From Jiella soli (GTDB taxonomy: Bacteria > Pseudomonadota > Alphaproteobacteria > Rhizobiales > Rhizobiaceae): 64,000 bases of DNA. Positions 9,720 through 18,630 of this stretch are shown here, in pieces. The first letter of the stretch is position 1, and each line of letters opens with the position of its first letter. Below the pieces are notes generated by a model. The model searched no databases. It was not told the origin of the DNA and worked only from the letters and a program-made list of their open reading frames with translations. The stretch is from positions 145,601-209,600 of the forward strand of contig NZ_JAJAVB010000024.1 in the NCBI RefSeq assembly GCF_020615385.1, read 5' to 3'. A program made the translations under genes and the position numbers.

Positions 9720-10198
9720 GCGTCAACAGCCGCGCCCCCCGCGAATTCACCGGCCGCCACATGGCCCTGGTGATGGCCCTCTTCTTCGGGACGATCATCT
9801 CGGTGAACGTGACCATGGCCTATTTCGCCGAGAGCACCTGGAGCGGGCTCGTCGTGGAGAACAGCTATGTCGCCAGCCAGACCTTCGATGCCGATACGGC
9901 GAAGCGTGAGCAAGAGGTCGCGCGCGGCTGGGACGCCAGGGTGGCCTATGCGGACGGGCAGTTCCGGGTCGACTTCGTCGATGCGGCCGGCAAGCCCGTC
10001 ACCGACGCCGCGGCGAGCGTCACGATCGGCCATCCCGTCAATGCCAATTTCGACCGCACCCTGACGCTGGAGCCCGTTGCCGGCGGCGGATACGGGGCAA
10101 AGACCCAGCTGACCAGCGGCCGCTGGGAAGCGCGCCTCGTCCTCACCGCCGAGGGGCTCACCCCCTGGCACCGGGCCGTGCGATTCAGCGTGGAGTGA
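9716..10198 (+). CDS. ccoH: cbb3 oxidase maturation protein CcoH/FixH
   Basis: CcoH (FixH) is a membrane-anchored assembly factor that contacts the cbb3 oxidase during maturation. The 160-residue protein has one N-terminal helix (about 15-40) with the family motif ALVMALFFGTIISVN, then YVASQTF and a periplasmic beta-rich domain. It starts inside the ccoG stop (ATGA overlap), and ccoI begins 8 bases after it. Confidence 0.93.
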   Translation: MSVNSRAPREFTGRHMALVMALFFGTIISVNVTMAYFAESTWSGLVVENSYVASQTFDADTAKREQEVARGWDARVAYADGQFRVDFVDAAGKPVTDAAASVTIGHPVNANFDRTLTLEPVAGGGYGAKTQLTSGRWEARLVLTAEGLTPWHRAVRFSVE

Positions 10199-10205
10199 GA
10201 CGGCG

Positions 10206-12530
10206 ATGAGCTGCTGCAGTCCCAATTACGATCTCGTCACCGCCGAGGAGAACGTCGCCGCATCCGCGGACCCGAAGGCGCAGGAACTGCGCCGGGCGGG
10301 ACGGGTCGCAGAGGACGGGACGGTGATCTATGTCTTCGCCGCGCCCGCGATCCATTGCGGCGCCTGCATTGGGGCAATCGAACGGGCTCTCGGGCCGCTG
10401 CCGGGTGTCGTCGAGGCGCGGGTCAACCTGACGCTTCGCCGCGTGACGGTCGTCCTCGAATCGGCCGGCATCTCCCCCCTCCCCGTCGTCCAAACGCTGG
10501 CCCGCATCGGCTTTCCCGCGACGCCGGTCGATCTCGGCGATCTCGACCAGCTGTCGCGCGAGCGGGAATCGAACCGGCTCCTGATCGCTCTCGCGATCGC
10601 CGGCTTCGCGGCGGCCAACATCATGCTCCTGTCGGTTTCGGTGTGGTCCGGCGCCGACGCCGCGACGCGCGACCTCTTCCATCTGGTCTCTGCGCTGATC
10701 GCCATTCCGACCGTCGCCGTCGCCGGCCAGGTGTTTTTCCGCTCGGCTTTTTCGGCGGTGCGCGGCGGCAGGCTCAACATGGACGTCCCGATTTCGCTGG
10801 CGCTCCTCCTGTCGCTCGGGATGAGCCTCGTCGAAAGCCTGACCGGCGGTGCGGAGGCCTATTTCGACGCGGCCGTGACGCTGCTCTTCTTCCTGCTCGT
10901 CGGCCGCTATCTCGACAGCCGCATGCGCGAGCGCGCCCGCAGCGCGGTCCTCGGCATCGCCCGGCTCGCGGCCAAGGGCGCGACCCGGATCGACGGCGGC
11001 GAACAGGTCTACGTTCCGCTCGACGAGGTCGTCCCCGGCATGACGCTCAGGGTTCCGGCGGGAGAGCGGATCCCCGTCGACGGGAAGGTGGTCGCCGGGT
11101 CGAGCGATCTCGACCGCTCGCTGGTCACCGGCGAAAGCGACCCGGTTGCCGTCGCCGCGGGAGCACGGATCGAGGCCGGGACGCTGAACATCTCCGGCTC
11201 GCTGGACATCGAGGCGCTGACCGACGCCCGGCACTCCTTCCTCGCCGAGATCATGGCGATGATGGAAGCGGCGGAGACCGGCCGAGGCAGTTACACGCGG
11301 ATCGCCGACCGCATGGCGCGGCTCTACGCCCCCGTGGTCCACATCCTCGCGGCCGCGACCTTCCTCGGCTGGCTGATCGTCAGCGGCGGCGACTGGTATC
11401 ACGCGACCTATACGGCGATCGCGGTCCTGATCGTCACCTGCCCCTGCGCACTCGGCCTGGCGGTTCCGGTCGTTCATGTGATCGGCGCCGCACGGCTCTT
11501 CGAGGCCGGCATCCTGATGAAAGACGGCTCGGCGCTGGAGCGACTCGCCGAGGTCGACACGGTCGTCTTCGACAAGACCGGAACGCTCACCACGGGGACG
11601 CCACGCCTTGCCGCGACCGACATCCTTCCCGGCGAGGCCGCCGACGCGGCCCGGGCGCTCGCCGCGCGCTCCAGCCATCCGGCCTCGCGCGCCGTCCGCG
11701 ACGGACTTGCGAACGGGACAGACCCGGACCTTCGCGATGTCCGGGAAGTGCCGGGATGCGGGATCGAGGCAGTGATCGACGGGCGGCCGGCACGGCTCGG
11801 CCGCCGCGAATGGGTCGCCGAAATCGCTGCGGAATACCACGAGCCTACCGGGGCCAGCGGTCCCGCTTTCGCCTTCGCCGGCGGTCCTCTGGCTCGCTTC
11901 GACCTTGCCGAGACGCTGCGCGAGGGCGCGGTGACGGCGGTCCCCGCCCTGAAGGCGGCGGAGCATCTCTCCGTCCAGCTCCTGTCGGGCGACGCCGAGT
12001 TGCCAGTCGAGCGCGTGGCGACGTCGCTCGGGGTCGAAGACTTCACCTCCGGCCTCACCCCGGCCGGCAAGATCGACCGGATCCGCGCGCTGCAGGCCGG
12101 CGGCAGGACGGTCCTGATGGTCGGCGACGGTCTCAACGACGCGCCGAGCCTTGCCGCCGCCGACGTGTCCATGGCGCCAGCCTCGGCCTGCGACGCGGGA
12201 CGGCTTGCCGCCGACTTCGTCTTCACCCGCGACAGCCTTGAGGCCGTGCCGTTCGGCCACAGGATCGCGCTGAAGGCCAAGAGCCTCGTGCGGCAGAACT
12301 TCGGGCTTGCGATCCTCTACAACGGCTTTGCCGTGCCCTTGGCCATGGCCGGGCTCGTCACGCCGCTCGTCGCCGCCATCGCCATGTCGACCTCCTCCAT
12401 CGTCGTCGTCGCGAACAGCCTGCGCCTGTCGTTTGTCTTCCGGGCATCCGCCCCGGGCAAGGCGGCGCGCGCGAGCGTCCGGCGGGGCCGGGCCGGCGGC
12501 GAAGCGCTGGTCAGGGGAGCCTCGTCTTGA
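10206..12530 (+). CDS. ccoI: Copper-exporting P1B-type ATPase for cbb3 oxidase assembly
   Basis: CcoI (FixI) is a slow copper-exporting P-type ATPase that supplies copper for the CuB site of CcoN. The 774-residue protein has an N-terminal CC pair, a heavy-metal domain with the copper motif CGAC at 51-54, and six to eight membrane helices. It has the CPC metal-transport motif at 412-414, the phosphorylated Asp456 in DKTGT, and a C-terminal GDGLNDAP hinge. It overlaps ccoS through TTGA. The C-terminal 30 residues are Arg/Ala-rich. Confidence 0.96.
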   Translation: MSCCSPNYDLVTAEENVAASADPKAQELRRAGRVAEDGTVIYVFAAPAIHCGACIGAIERALGPLPGVVEARVNLTLRRVTVVLESAGISPLPVVQTLARIGFPATPVDLGDLDQLSRERESNRLLIALAIAGFAAANIMLLSVSVWSGADAATRDLFHLVSALIAIPTVAVAGQVFFRSAFSAVRGGRLNMDVPISLALLLSLGMSLVESLTGGAEAYFDAAVTLLFFLLVGRYLDSRMRERARSAVLGIARLAAKGATRIDGGEQVYVPLDEVVPGMTLRVPAGERIPVDGKVVAGSSDLDRSLVTGESDPVAVAAGARIEAGTLNISGSLDIEALTDARHSFLAEIMAMMEAAETGRGSYTRIADRMARLYAPVVHILAAATFLGWLIVSGGDWYHATYTAIAVLIVTCPCALGLAVPVVHVIGAARLFEAGILMKDGSALERLAEVDTVVFDKTGTLTTGTPRLAATDILPGEAADAARALAARSSHPASRAVRDGLANGTDPDLRDVREVPGCGIEAVIDGRPARLGRREWVAEIAAEYHEPTGASGPAFAFAGGPLARFDLAETLREGAVTAVPALKAAEHLSVQLLSGDAELPVERVATSLGVEDFTSGLTPAGKIDRIRALQAGGRTVLMVGDGLNDAPSLAAADVSMAPASACDAGRLAADFVFTRDSLEAVPFGHRIALKAKSLVRQNFGLAILYNGFAVPLAMAGLVTPLVAAIAMSTSSIVVVANSLRLSFVFRASAPGKAARASVRRGRAGGEALVRGASS

Positions 12531-12721
12531 ACGTCCTCGTAATCCTCCTGCCGATCGCTCTGCTGCTCGGCCTCACGGGTCTCGGCGCCTTCTTCTGGGC
12601 GCTCAGGAGCGGCCAGTACGACGACATCGACGGCGCTGCCTGGCGGGTGCTTGCGGATGACGACGAGCCGGCCGGAAAGAGCTCGGGAAAGGCGAGCGGC
12701 CGCAAGACAGGCCGGGGCTGA
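12527..12721 (+). CDS. ccoS: cbb3 oxidase maturation protein CcoS/FixS
   Basis: CcoS (FixS) is a small membrane protein needed for cofactor insertion into cbb3 oxidase. The 64-residue protein has an N-terminal helix (about 3-27), followed by the family signature FFWALRSGQYDDIDG. The start is TTG at 12527, overlapping the ccoI stop codon, with AGGGGAG upstream. The C-terminal tail after residue 46 is Gly/Ser/Lys-rich and probably disordered. It is the last gene of ccoGHIS. Confidence 0.94.
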   Translation: MNVLVILLPIALLLGLTGLGAFFWALRSGQYDDIDGAAWRVLADDDEPAGKSSGKASGRKTGRG

Positions 12722-12843
12722 CAGGCGGGAGCCGGACTTAGAGGGTCGAGGCTCGTTCGACGGCTCTGCCGAGACGGTCGTGCCGCGACCCGTCTCACGA
12801 AAGACTGCGCTAGCGGACCGATACGTCCGATCGAGGCGGAGGC

Positions 12844-13785
12844 TCAGTCGGGCACGCTCGCCGGCTCCGGCCCCTCGCCCCGGCTGGAGGTGCCGCCGCC
12901 GCTTCGGCCGGCCATCAGCCAGTCCTTGAACAGCATTGCTTCGGCGCGCCCGCCGGTCTCTTCGACCGGCATCAGCAGGAAGTGCCCCTGCCGGGTGGGC
13001 AAGGCGGTCTCGATGGGCCGCACGAGACGGCCGGCTTCCAGATAGCAATCGGCAAAGCCGCGTGAGACGAGGAGCGGCGCGAGGCCGCTCGCCGCCATCT
13101 CCAGCGCCATCGCCGAACTGTCGGCGATGGCGGCGGTTCTGATCGCAAGCGCCGGATCGGCGCCGACCCTGGCGAGAAGCTTCGGCCAGAGATCCTCGCA
13201 TCCCATGACCAGGATGACGCCGGACGCCGCGCATTCGGAAAGGTAGTCCGCCGCGCTCTGCCCGCTTCTGGCGGGCGCCTTCGCCACCACGATCGATTCG
13301 AAGGTTTCGAGCCGCTCGGCGGTCCAGCCGGGCCAGTCACCGTCGCCATAGCGGATCTCGACGTCGGCGTCCTCGTTCTCCGGCCGGTCAGACCAGATGG
13401 TGGAGAACAGCCGGATCGAGATGTGGGGATAGAGCTGCCGGAACTCAGGCAGACGCCGCGGCAGGACGAGTGTGGCATAGGAGGCGGAGGCACGCACGGT
13501 CAGCACCACCTCCTCGCGGCCGAACAGGCCGACCGTCGACATGGCGATGTCGTCGAAGGCGCGGCGGATCGCCGGCAGATAGGCCCGGCCGACATCGGTC
13601 AGTCGCAGCCCCCGCGGCAGGCGCTCGAACAGCCTGAACCCCAGAAGCTGCTCGAGCGAACGAACCTGGTAGCTGACCGCCGCCGGCGTGAGATTCACGT
13701 CGGAGGCCGCCTTAGCGAAGCTCGAATGGCGGGCGGCCGCCTCGAAGGCGCGCAGCCAGTTGAGCGGCGGAAGCTTGGCGGCCAT
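12844..13785 (-). CDS. LysR-family transcriptional regulator (GcvA-like)
   Basis: A 313-residue LysR-type regulator with an N-terminal winged helix-turn-helix: PLNWLRAFEAAARHSSF, then AASDVNLTPAAVSYQVRSLE at about 26-45. A LysR substrate-binding domain follows. The LPPLNWLRAFEAA beginning and TPAAVSYQVR recognition helix resemble the GcvA/AmpR branch. It is divergent from the GMC oxidoreductase gene with 154 bases between starts, so it probably regulates that catabolic operon; the inducer is unknown. The C-terminal 25 residues are Gly/Ser/Glu-rich and look disordered. Confidence 0.88.
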   Translation of the reverse strand: MAAKLPPLNWLRAFEAAARHSSFAKAASDVNLTPAAVSYQVRSLEQLLGFRLFERLPRGLRLTDVGRAYLPAIRRAFDDIAMSTVGLFGREEVVLTVRASASYATLVLPRRLPEFRQLYPHISIRLFSTIWSDRPENEDADVEIRYGDGDWPGWTAERLETFESIVVAKAPARSGQSAADYLSECAASGVILVMGCEDLWPKLLARVGADPALAIRTAAIADSSAMALEMAASGLAPLLVSRGFADCYLEAGRLVRPIETALPTRQGHFLLMPVEETGGRAEAMLFKDWLMAGRSGGGTSSRGEGPEPASVPD

Positions 13786-13939
13786 GAACGAGCCTCAAAT
13801 GAATTGACCCCTTGGCCTGATATTCCTTTGTTTGTTTGCGGGAAAGGGCCGTGGGACAGTGTTACTTCCGCTGCGGCGGCGCCGCGAACCGAACCCGGGT
13901 GCCTGCCGCGAGACACCGTCCGATCCATTCGAAGGCCCC

Positions 13940-15550
13940 ATGCAGGAATTCGACTACATCGTCGTCGGCGCCGGCTCGGCGGGCTGCGTCCTCGCCGACC
14001 GGCTGTCGGAGAACGGCCGCCACTCCGTGCTCCTGCTCGAGGCGGGCGGCAGCGACCGGCGCTTCTGGATCAAACTGCCGATCGGCTACGGCCGGGTGTT
14101 CTACGACGAGCGCGTGAACTGGAAGTTCGAGACCGAGCCCGATGCCGGCCTTGGCGGGCGCAGCTCCTACTGGCCGCGCGGCAAGGTGGTCGGCGGGTCG
14201 AGCTCGATCAACGCCCTCCTCTATGTTCGCGGCCTTCCGCACGACTTCGACGACTGGCGCGATGGCGGCGCCTCCGGCTGGAGCTGGGACGATGTCAGGC
14301 CCTATTTCGAGAAAGTGGAGCGACGGATCGCGTTGGACGAAACGAGCGAAGGCAGCGGTCCGCTCCAGATAACCAATGTCGCGCGGCGCGCGCACCGGGC
14401 CAACCGGCACTTCTTCGCGGCGGCCGAAGAGATGGGGCTCGAGCGCACGGCCGACTTCAATGGGAATGCGCCCGAAGGCGTCGGGACCTACGACATCACG
14501 ACGCGAGGCGGCATGCGTCATTCGGCCGCCGACGCCTTCCTGCGTCCGGCGCTGAAGCGGCGAAATCTCGCGCTCCTCACCCATGCGAGGGTCCGGCGCG
14601 TGACCTTCGACGGCAAAGTCGCGACCGGCGTCGAATACGAGCGGAACGGCGTCGTCGAGTCGGTCCGTGCGCGCGGCGAGGTCATCCTGTCCGGGGGCGC
14701 CATCGCCTCGCCCGGCCTCCTGCAGATCTCGGGCGTCGGCCCTGCCCCGCTCCTTGCCCGGCTCGGGATTCCCATCGTCAAGGACAACCCCGCCGTCGGC
14801 GGCAATCTCCAGGACCACATCGCCATCAGCTATCTCTACGAGGCGAGCGAGCCGACGCTCAACAACCAGCTGGCGCCCTGGTGGGGCAAGCTGCGCGCCG
14901 GGCTGCAATACGCCATGGCACGCAGCGGCCCGCTGAGCCTCAGCGTCAACCAGTGCGGCGGCTTCGTGCGCTCGCATCCGAAGGCCGCGCGTCCGGACCT
15001 GCAGCTCTATTTCAACCCGGTGACCTACACCACCGCGCCGTCCGGCAAGCGTCCGATCATCAATCCCGATCCGTTTCCCGGCTTCGTGGTCTCGTTCCAG
15101 CCGGCGCGTCCGACCAGCCGCGGCCGGGTCGACATCGCGTCACCGGACATCGCGACGCCGCCGCGGATCGAGCCGCGCTATCTCTCGACCAACGAGGATC
15201 TCGACAAGGTCGTCGCCGGCGGACGGCTGATGCAGGCCATGGTGGCGACGAAGGCGATGCGAAAGCTGATCAGGGTGCCGATCGAGCCCGACGTCGAGAC
15301 GCTCGACGAGGCCGGGCTGGTGGCCGATTTCCGCGCGCGCGCCGGCTCGGTATTCCATCCGACGTCGAGCTGCCGGATGGGTCGCGAGGGCGAGGACGCC
15401 GTCGTCGGCCCTGATCTCAAGGTGTTCGGCCTGTCGAAGCTGCGCGTCGTCGACGCCTCGGTCTTTCCGAACATCACCTCAGGCAATACCAATGCGCCCA
15501 CGATCATGCTGGCGAGAAAGGCGGCGGATGCCATCCTGCGCGATGCATGA
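13940..15550 (+). CDS. GMC-family FAD-dependent alcohol oxidoreductase (choline dehydrogenase-like)
   Basis: A 536-residue flavoenzyme of the glucose-methanol-choline family that oxidises a primary alcohol to an aldehyde. It has the FAD-binding GAGSAGCVLADRL at about 10-22, the GMC signature GKVVGGSSSINALLYVRG near 80, and the second signature SGGAIASPGLLQISGVGP near 255. The C-terminal active-site regions HPTSSCRMG and NTNAPTIMLA are present. The frame is open back to 13832, but the family start is the ATG at 13940, with GAAGG 6 bases upstream. It is the first gene of the operon regulated by the divergent LysR, and its product could be the substrate of the downstream aldehyde dehydrogenase. 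The natural alcohol is not evident. Confidence 0.9.
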   Translation: MQEFDYIVVGAGSAGCVLADRLSENGRHSVLLLEAGGSDRRFWIKLPIGYGRVFYDERVNWKFETEPDAGLGGRSSYWPRGKVVGGSSSINALLYVRGLPHDFDDWRDGGASGWSWDDVRPYFEKVERRIALDETSEGSGPLQITNVARRAHRANRHFFAAAEEMGLERTADFNGNAPEGVGTYDITTRGGMRHSAADAFLRPALKRRNLALLTHARVRRVTFDGKVATGVEYERNGVVESVRARGEVILSGGAIASPGLLQISGVGPAPLLARLGIPIVKDNPAVGGNLQDHIAISYLYEASEPTLNNQLAPWWGKLRAGLQYAMARSGPLSLSVNQCGGFVRSHPKAARPDLQLYFNPVTYTTAPSGKRPIINPDPFPGFVVSFQPARPTSRGRVDIASPDIATPPRIEPRYLSTNEDLDKVVAGGRLMQAMVATKAMRKLIRVPIEPDVETLDEAGLVADFRARAGSVFHPTSSCRMGREGEDAVVGPDLKVFGLSKLRVVDASVFPNITSGNTNAPTIMLARKAADAILRDA

Positions 15551-15732
15551 TCGCAGCCGCCCGGAGGGCGGACGCCTCTCCCGTGCGGCAGCCGACGCCA
15601 TCCGGCAGGGCCGGCGCGATTATGACCGGCGCTGTCATCCGGCCTCGGATGCGGCGTGCTAAACTTGCGTTTCAGGGATCGAGGAGGGATGGCAATCCGG
15701 CCACCGACGATCCATCAAGGGAAGGAGATTCA

Positions 15733-17334
15733 ATGTCCGCATTCGATCCGTTCGACCGCTCCGGACGCCTGCTTGGCCTCAACGAGGTCTCGCGCCGCAA
15801 ATTCCTCGCCGGAACGGCCGTCTTCGGCCTGTCGGCGGCGTTTGGAACCGGCATCGGGCTCGGCTCGGCGCGCGCCGCCGAACCCAAGCAAGGCGGTCAC
15901 TTCAAGCTCGGGATTTCCGGCGGCTCGACCACGGACACGCTCGATCCGGCGCATTATTCCGACAATTACATGCAGTCGATCGGCCATGCGATCCACAACT
16001 TCCTTACGGAAGTGAACGACGAGGGCCAGCTCGTCGGCGAACTCGCGACCAAGTGGGAGCCGTCGGCGGACGCCTCGCAATGGGTCTTCACGCTGCGCGA
16101 CGGCGTGACCTTCCACGACGGCAAGCCGGTCACGGCCGACGACGTGGTCGCCTCGATCAACCATCACCGCGGCGAGAAGTCGACTTCGGCCGCAAAGGTG
16201 ATCGTCGAGCCGATCAAGGACATCAAGGCCGACGGCAAGAACAAGGTCGTCGTCCAGCTCGACGCCGGCAATGCCGACTTCCCCTTCCTGATGTCCGACT
16301 ATCACCTGGCGATCATGCCTGCCAAGGACGGATCGGCCGACTGGGAATCCGGCATCGGCTGCGGCGCCTATGTGCTCGACCGCCTCGATCCGGGCGTCGA
16401 ATGCCATGTGACGAAGAACAAGAACTACTGGAAGAGCGATCGCGGCTGGTTCGACGAGGTGAGCTTCCTGTCGATCAAGGACGCCGCAGCCCGCACCAAC
16501 GCGCTGATGACCGGCCAGATCCACGCGATGAACCGGGTCGATCTCAAGACGGTCAATCTCCTGAAGCGCAATCCGCAGATCGAGATCGCCTCGATCGCCG
16601 GCGGCCAGCACTACACCGCGCCGATGCTCACCGACGTCGCGCCGTTCGACAACAATGACGTGCGCATGGCGCTGAAGTTCGGCATCGACCGGCAGGCGAT
16701 GGTCGACACCATCCTCAACGGCTTCGGTGAGGTCGGCAATGACCAGCCGATCAACTCGACCTATCGCTATTTCGCCGATCTGCCGCAGCGGACCTACGAT
16801 CCGGACCAGGCCAAGCACTATCTGAAGAAGGCGGGAATGGACCGGCTGACCGTCAATCTGTCGGCCGCCGACGCCGCCTTCCCGGGCGCGGTCGACGCCG
16901 CCGTCCTCTTCAAGGAGCAGGCGGCCAAGGCCAATATCGACATCAACGTCGTGCGCGAGCCCGATGACGGCTACTGGGACAATGTCTGGATGAAGAAGCC
17001 GTTCTGCATGTCCTATTGGGGCGGCAAGGCGACGGCGGACTGGGCGTTCTCGGTCGGCTATTCGGAAGGTGCCGCCTGGAACGACACCCACTGGAAGAAC
17101 GACCGCTTCAACAAGCTGCTGGTCGAGGCGCGCTCGGAACTCGACGAGAAGAAGCGCGCCGAGATGTATGCCGAGATGCAGCGTCTGGTGCGCGACGAGG
17201 GCGGCGTCGTCCTGCCGATGTTCGCCAATTATGTCGACGGGCTGCGCAAGAATGTCGGCCACGGCAAGATCGCCTCGAACTGGGACCTCGACGGCCTGAG
17301 GGCAGCCGAGCGCTGGTGGTTCACCGACGTCTGA
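15733..17334 (+). CDS. Tat-exported ABC transporter substrate-binding protein, family 5 (peptide/opine type)
   Basis: A 533-residue periplasmic solute-binding protein of the SBP_bac_5 family, which delivers peptides, opines, glycosides or similar solutes to DppBC-type permeases. The N-terminus carries a twin-arginine signal (SRRKFLAG at about 19-26, hydrophobic FGLSAAF, and ARAA near 50), so it is exported folded. Mature features include [20 protein letters not shown] and [15 protein letters not shown], typical of the family. A GAAGGAGAT ribosome site precedes the ATG at 15733. The cognate permeases and ATPase lie 2.8 kb downstream, after two enzyme genes, in the same operon. Confidence 0.9.
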   Translation: MSAFDPFDRSGRLLGLNEVSRRKFLAGTAVFGLSAAFGTGIGLGSARAAEPKQGGHFKLGISGGSTTDTLDPAHYSDNYMQSIGHAIHNFLTEVNDEGQLVGELATKWEPSADASQWVFTLRDGVTFHDGKPVTADDVVASINHHRGEKSTSAAKVIVEPIKDIKADGKNKVVVQLDAGNADFPFLMSDYHLAIMPAKDGSADWESGIGCGAYVLDRLDPGVECHVTKNKNYWKSDRGWFDEVSFLSIKDAAARTNALMTGQIHAMNRVDLKTVNLLKRNPQIEIASIAGGQHYTAPMLTDVAPFDNNDVRMALKFGIDRQAMVDTILNGFGEVGNDQPINSTYRYFADLPQRTYDPDQAKHYLKKAGMDRLTVNLSAADAAFPGAVDAAVLFKEQAAKANIDINVVREPDDGYWDNVWMKKPFCMSYWGGKATADWAFSVGYSEGAAWNDTHWKNDRFNKLLVEARSELDEKKRAEMYAEMQRLVRDEGGVVLPMFANYVDGLRKNVGHGKIASNWDLDGLRAAERWWFTDV

Positions 17335-17347
17335 CGAGACGCGGTGT

Positions 17348-17371
17348 GGCCGGCGGATCCGTCCGCCGGCC
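17348..17371 (+). other. Intercistronic hairpin after the binding-protein gene
   Basis: A perfect 10-bp inverted repeat (17348-17357 with 17362-17371) around a 4-base loop starts 13 bases after the binding-protein stop. There is no T-run, so it is more likely to stabilise the 3' end of the binding-protein mRNA or partly attenuate than to terminate. Confidence 0.65.
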
Positions 17372-17412
17372 CCTCTCCGATTTCCCGACACTTACACTTT
17401 CGAAACAGCCGA

Positions 17413-17434
17413 CGCCCGGTCGCAGGACCGGGCG
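17413..17434 (+). other. Second intercistronic hairpin, upstream of the enolase-superfamily gene
   Basis: A perfect 9-bp stem (17413-17421 with 17426-17434) with loop GCAG lies immediately before the AGAGAGA ribosome site of the next gene. With the hairpin at 17348-17371 it brackets a 41-base stretch and could set the relative output of binding protein and enzymes. Confidence 0.6.
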
Positions 17435-17447
17435 ACAGAGAGAGACC

Positions 17448-18548
17448 ATGCGTATCGACAGCCTCGAAACCTTCTCCAACGAATTCGTCGCCATGGTGCG
17501 CGTGCGCACCGACGACGGGGCGGAAGGCTGGGGCCAGACCTCGACCTACAATGCCGACATTACCGCGGCGATCCTGCACCGGCAGGTGGCGCCGCATGTC
17601 CTCGGCGAGGAGGCGGACGACATCGGAAGCCTGGTCGAGCGCGTCTTCGAGCGCGAGCACAAGTTTCCCGGTTCCTATCTCTGCCGGGCGGTCGCCGGGC
17701 TCGACACGGCGCTGTGGGACCTGAAGGGCAAGCAGGCCGGCCGAAGCGTCTGCGAACTCCTCGGCGGCACGCCCCGCCCCTTCCCCGTCTACGCCTCGTC
17801 CATGCGTCGCGACATCACCCCGGAGGCCGAGGCGGAGCGGCTGGCGGCGCTCTGCGCACGCTACGGCTACCGCGCCGTGAAGTTCCGCGTCGGCAAGGAA
17901 TGCGGCCATGACGAGGACGAATGGCCCGGCCGCTCCGAGGCCGTGGTGGCGGCTGTGCGCAAAGCGGTCGGCGACGATGTGAAGCTCCTCGTCGACGGCA
18001 ACAGCTGCTATTCGCCGCAAAAGGCCATCGAAGTCGGCCGCATGCTCGAAGCTCACGGCGTCGTCCATTTCGAGGAGCCCTGCCCCTACTGGAAGATCGA
18101 CTGGACGAAAGAGGTGACCCAAGCCCTGTCGCTCGACGTCACCGGCGGCGAACAGGACTGCTTCCTGCCGGTCTGGGAGCGGATCGTCGAAAGCCGCGCC
18201 GTCGACGTCGTCCAGCCGGACATCCTCTATATGGGCGGCGTCTGCCGCACGCTGGAGGTGGTGAAGCTCGCGGCAGGGGCGGGACTGCCCGTCACCCCGC
18301 ATTCGGCCAATCTCGGCCTCGTCACCCTGTTCACGCTCCACCTGATGGGCGCCATCGAAAACGCTGGCCCCTATGTGGAATTCTCGATCGAGGGCGAGGA
18401 CTATTATCCTTGGCAGACCGGCCTGTTCGCGCCCGGCCATGTCGTCGAGGACGGCAAGGTGACGATCCCGGACGCGCCCGGCTGGGGCGTGACGATCGAT
18501 CCCGACTGGCTGAAGCGCGTCGATCACCGGATCTCCCGCCGCGCCTGA
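17448..18548 (+). CDS. Enolase-superfamily enzyme, mandelate racemase/muconate lactonizing family
   Basis: A 366-residue cytoplasmic enzyme of the enolase superfamily, which abstracts the alpha-proton of a carboxylate held on Mg2+, giving racemisation or dehydration. Metal ligands appear to be Asp183 (LLVDGN), Glu209 or 210 (HFEEPC) and Glu235 (TGGEQ). Lys145-x-Arg147 occupies the KxK base position. Asp258 (VVQPD) with His285 (TPHS) forms the His-Asp dyad of the mandelate racemase subgroup, and Glu311 (EFSIE) closes the site. The KxR in place of KxK and the neighbourhood give no named substrate; acid-sugar dehydratase is the likeliest class, a racemase the alternative. The ATG at 17448 follows AGAGAGA. 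Confidence 0.88.
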   Translation: MRIDSLETFSNEFVAMVRVRTDDGAEGWGQTSTYNADITAAILHRQVAPHVLGEEADDIGSLVERVFEREHKFPGSYLCRAVAGLDTALWDLKGKQAGRSVCELLGGTPRPFPVYASSMRRDITPEAEAERLAALCARYGYRAVKFRVGKECGHDEDEWPGRSEAVVAAVRKAVGDDVKLLVDGNSCYSPQKAIEVGRMLEAHGVVHFEEPCPYWKIDWTKEVTQALSLDVTGGEQDCFLPVWERIVESRAVDVVQPDILYMGGVCRTLEVVKLAAGAGLPVTPHSANLGLVTLFTLHLMGAIENAGPYVEFSIEGEDYYPWQTGLFAPGHVVEDGKVTIPDAPGWGVTIDPDWLKRVDHRISRRA

Positions 18549-18630
18549 TCCGCCAGTCCGACCGAACCGCCTCGTCCACGCCGCCCCCGGCGGGACGACG
18601 GCTCATCATATTCTGAAATCCGAGGTCCCC

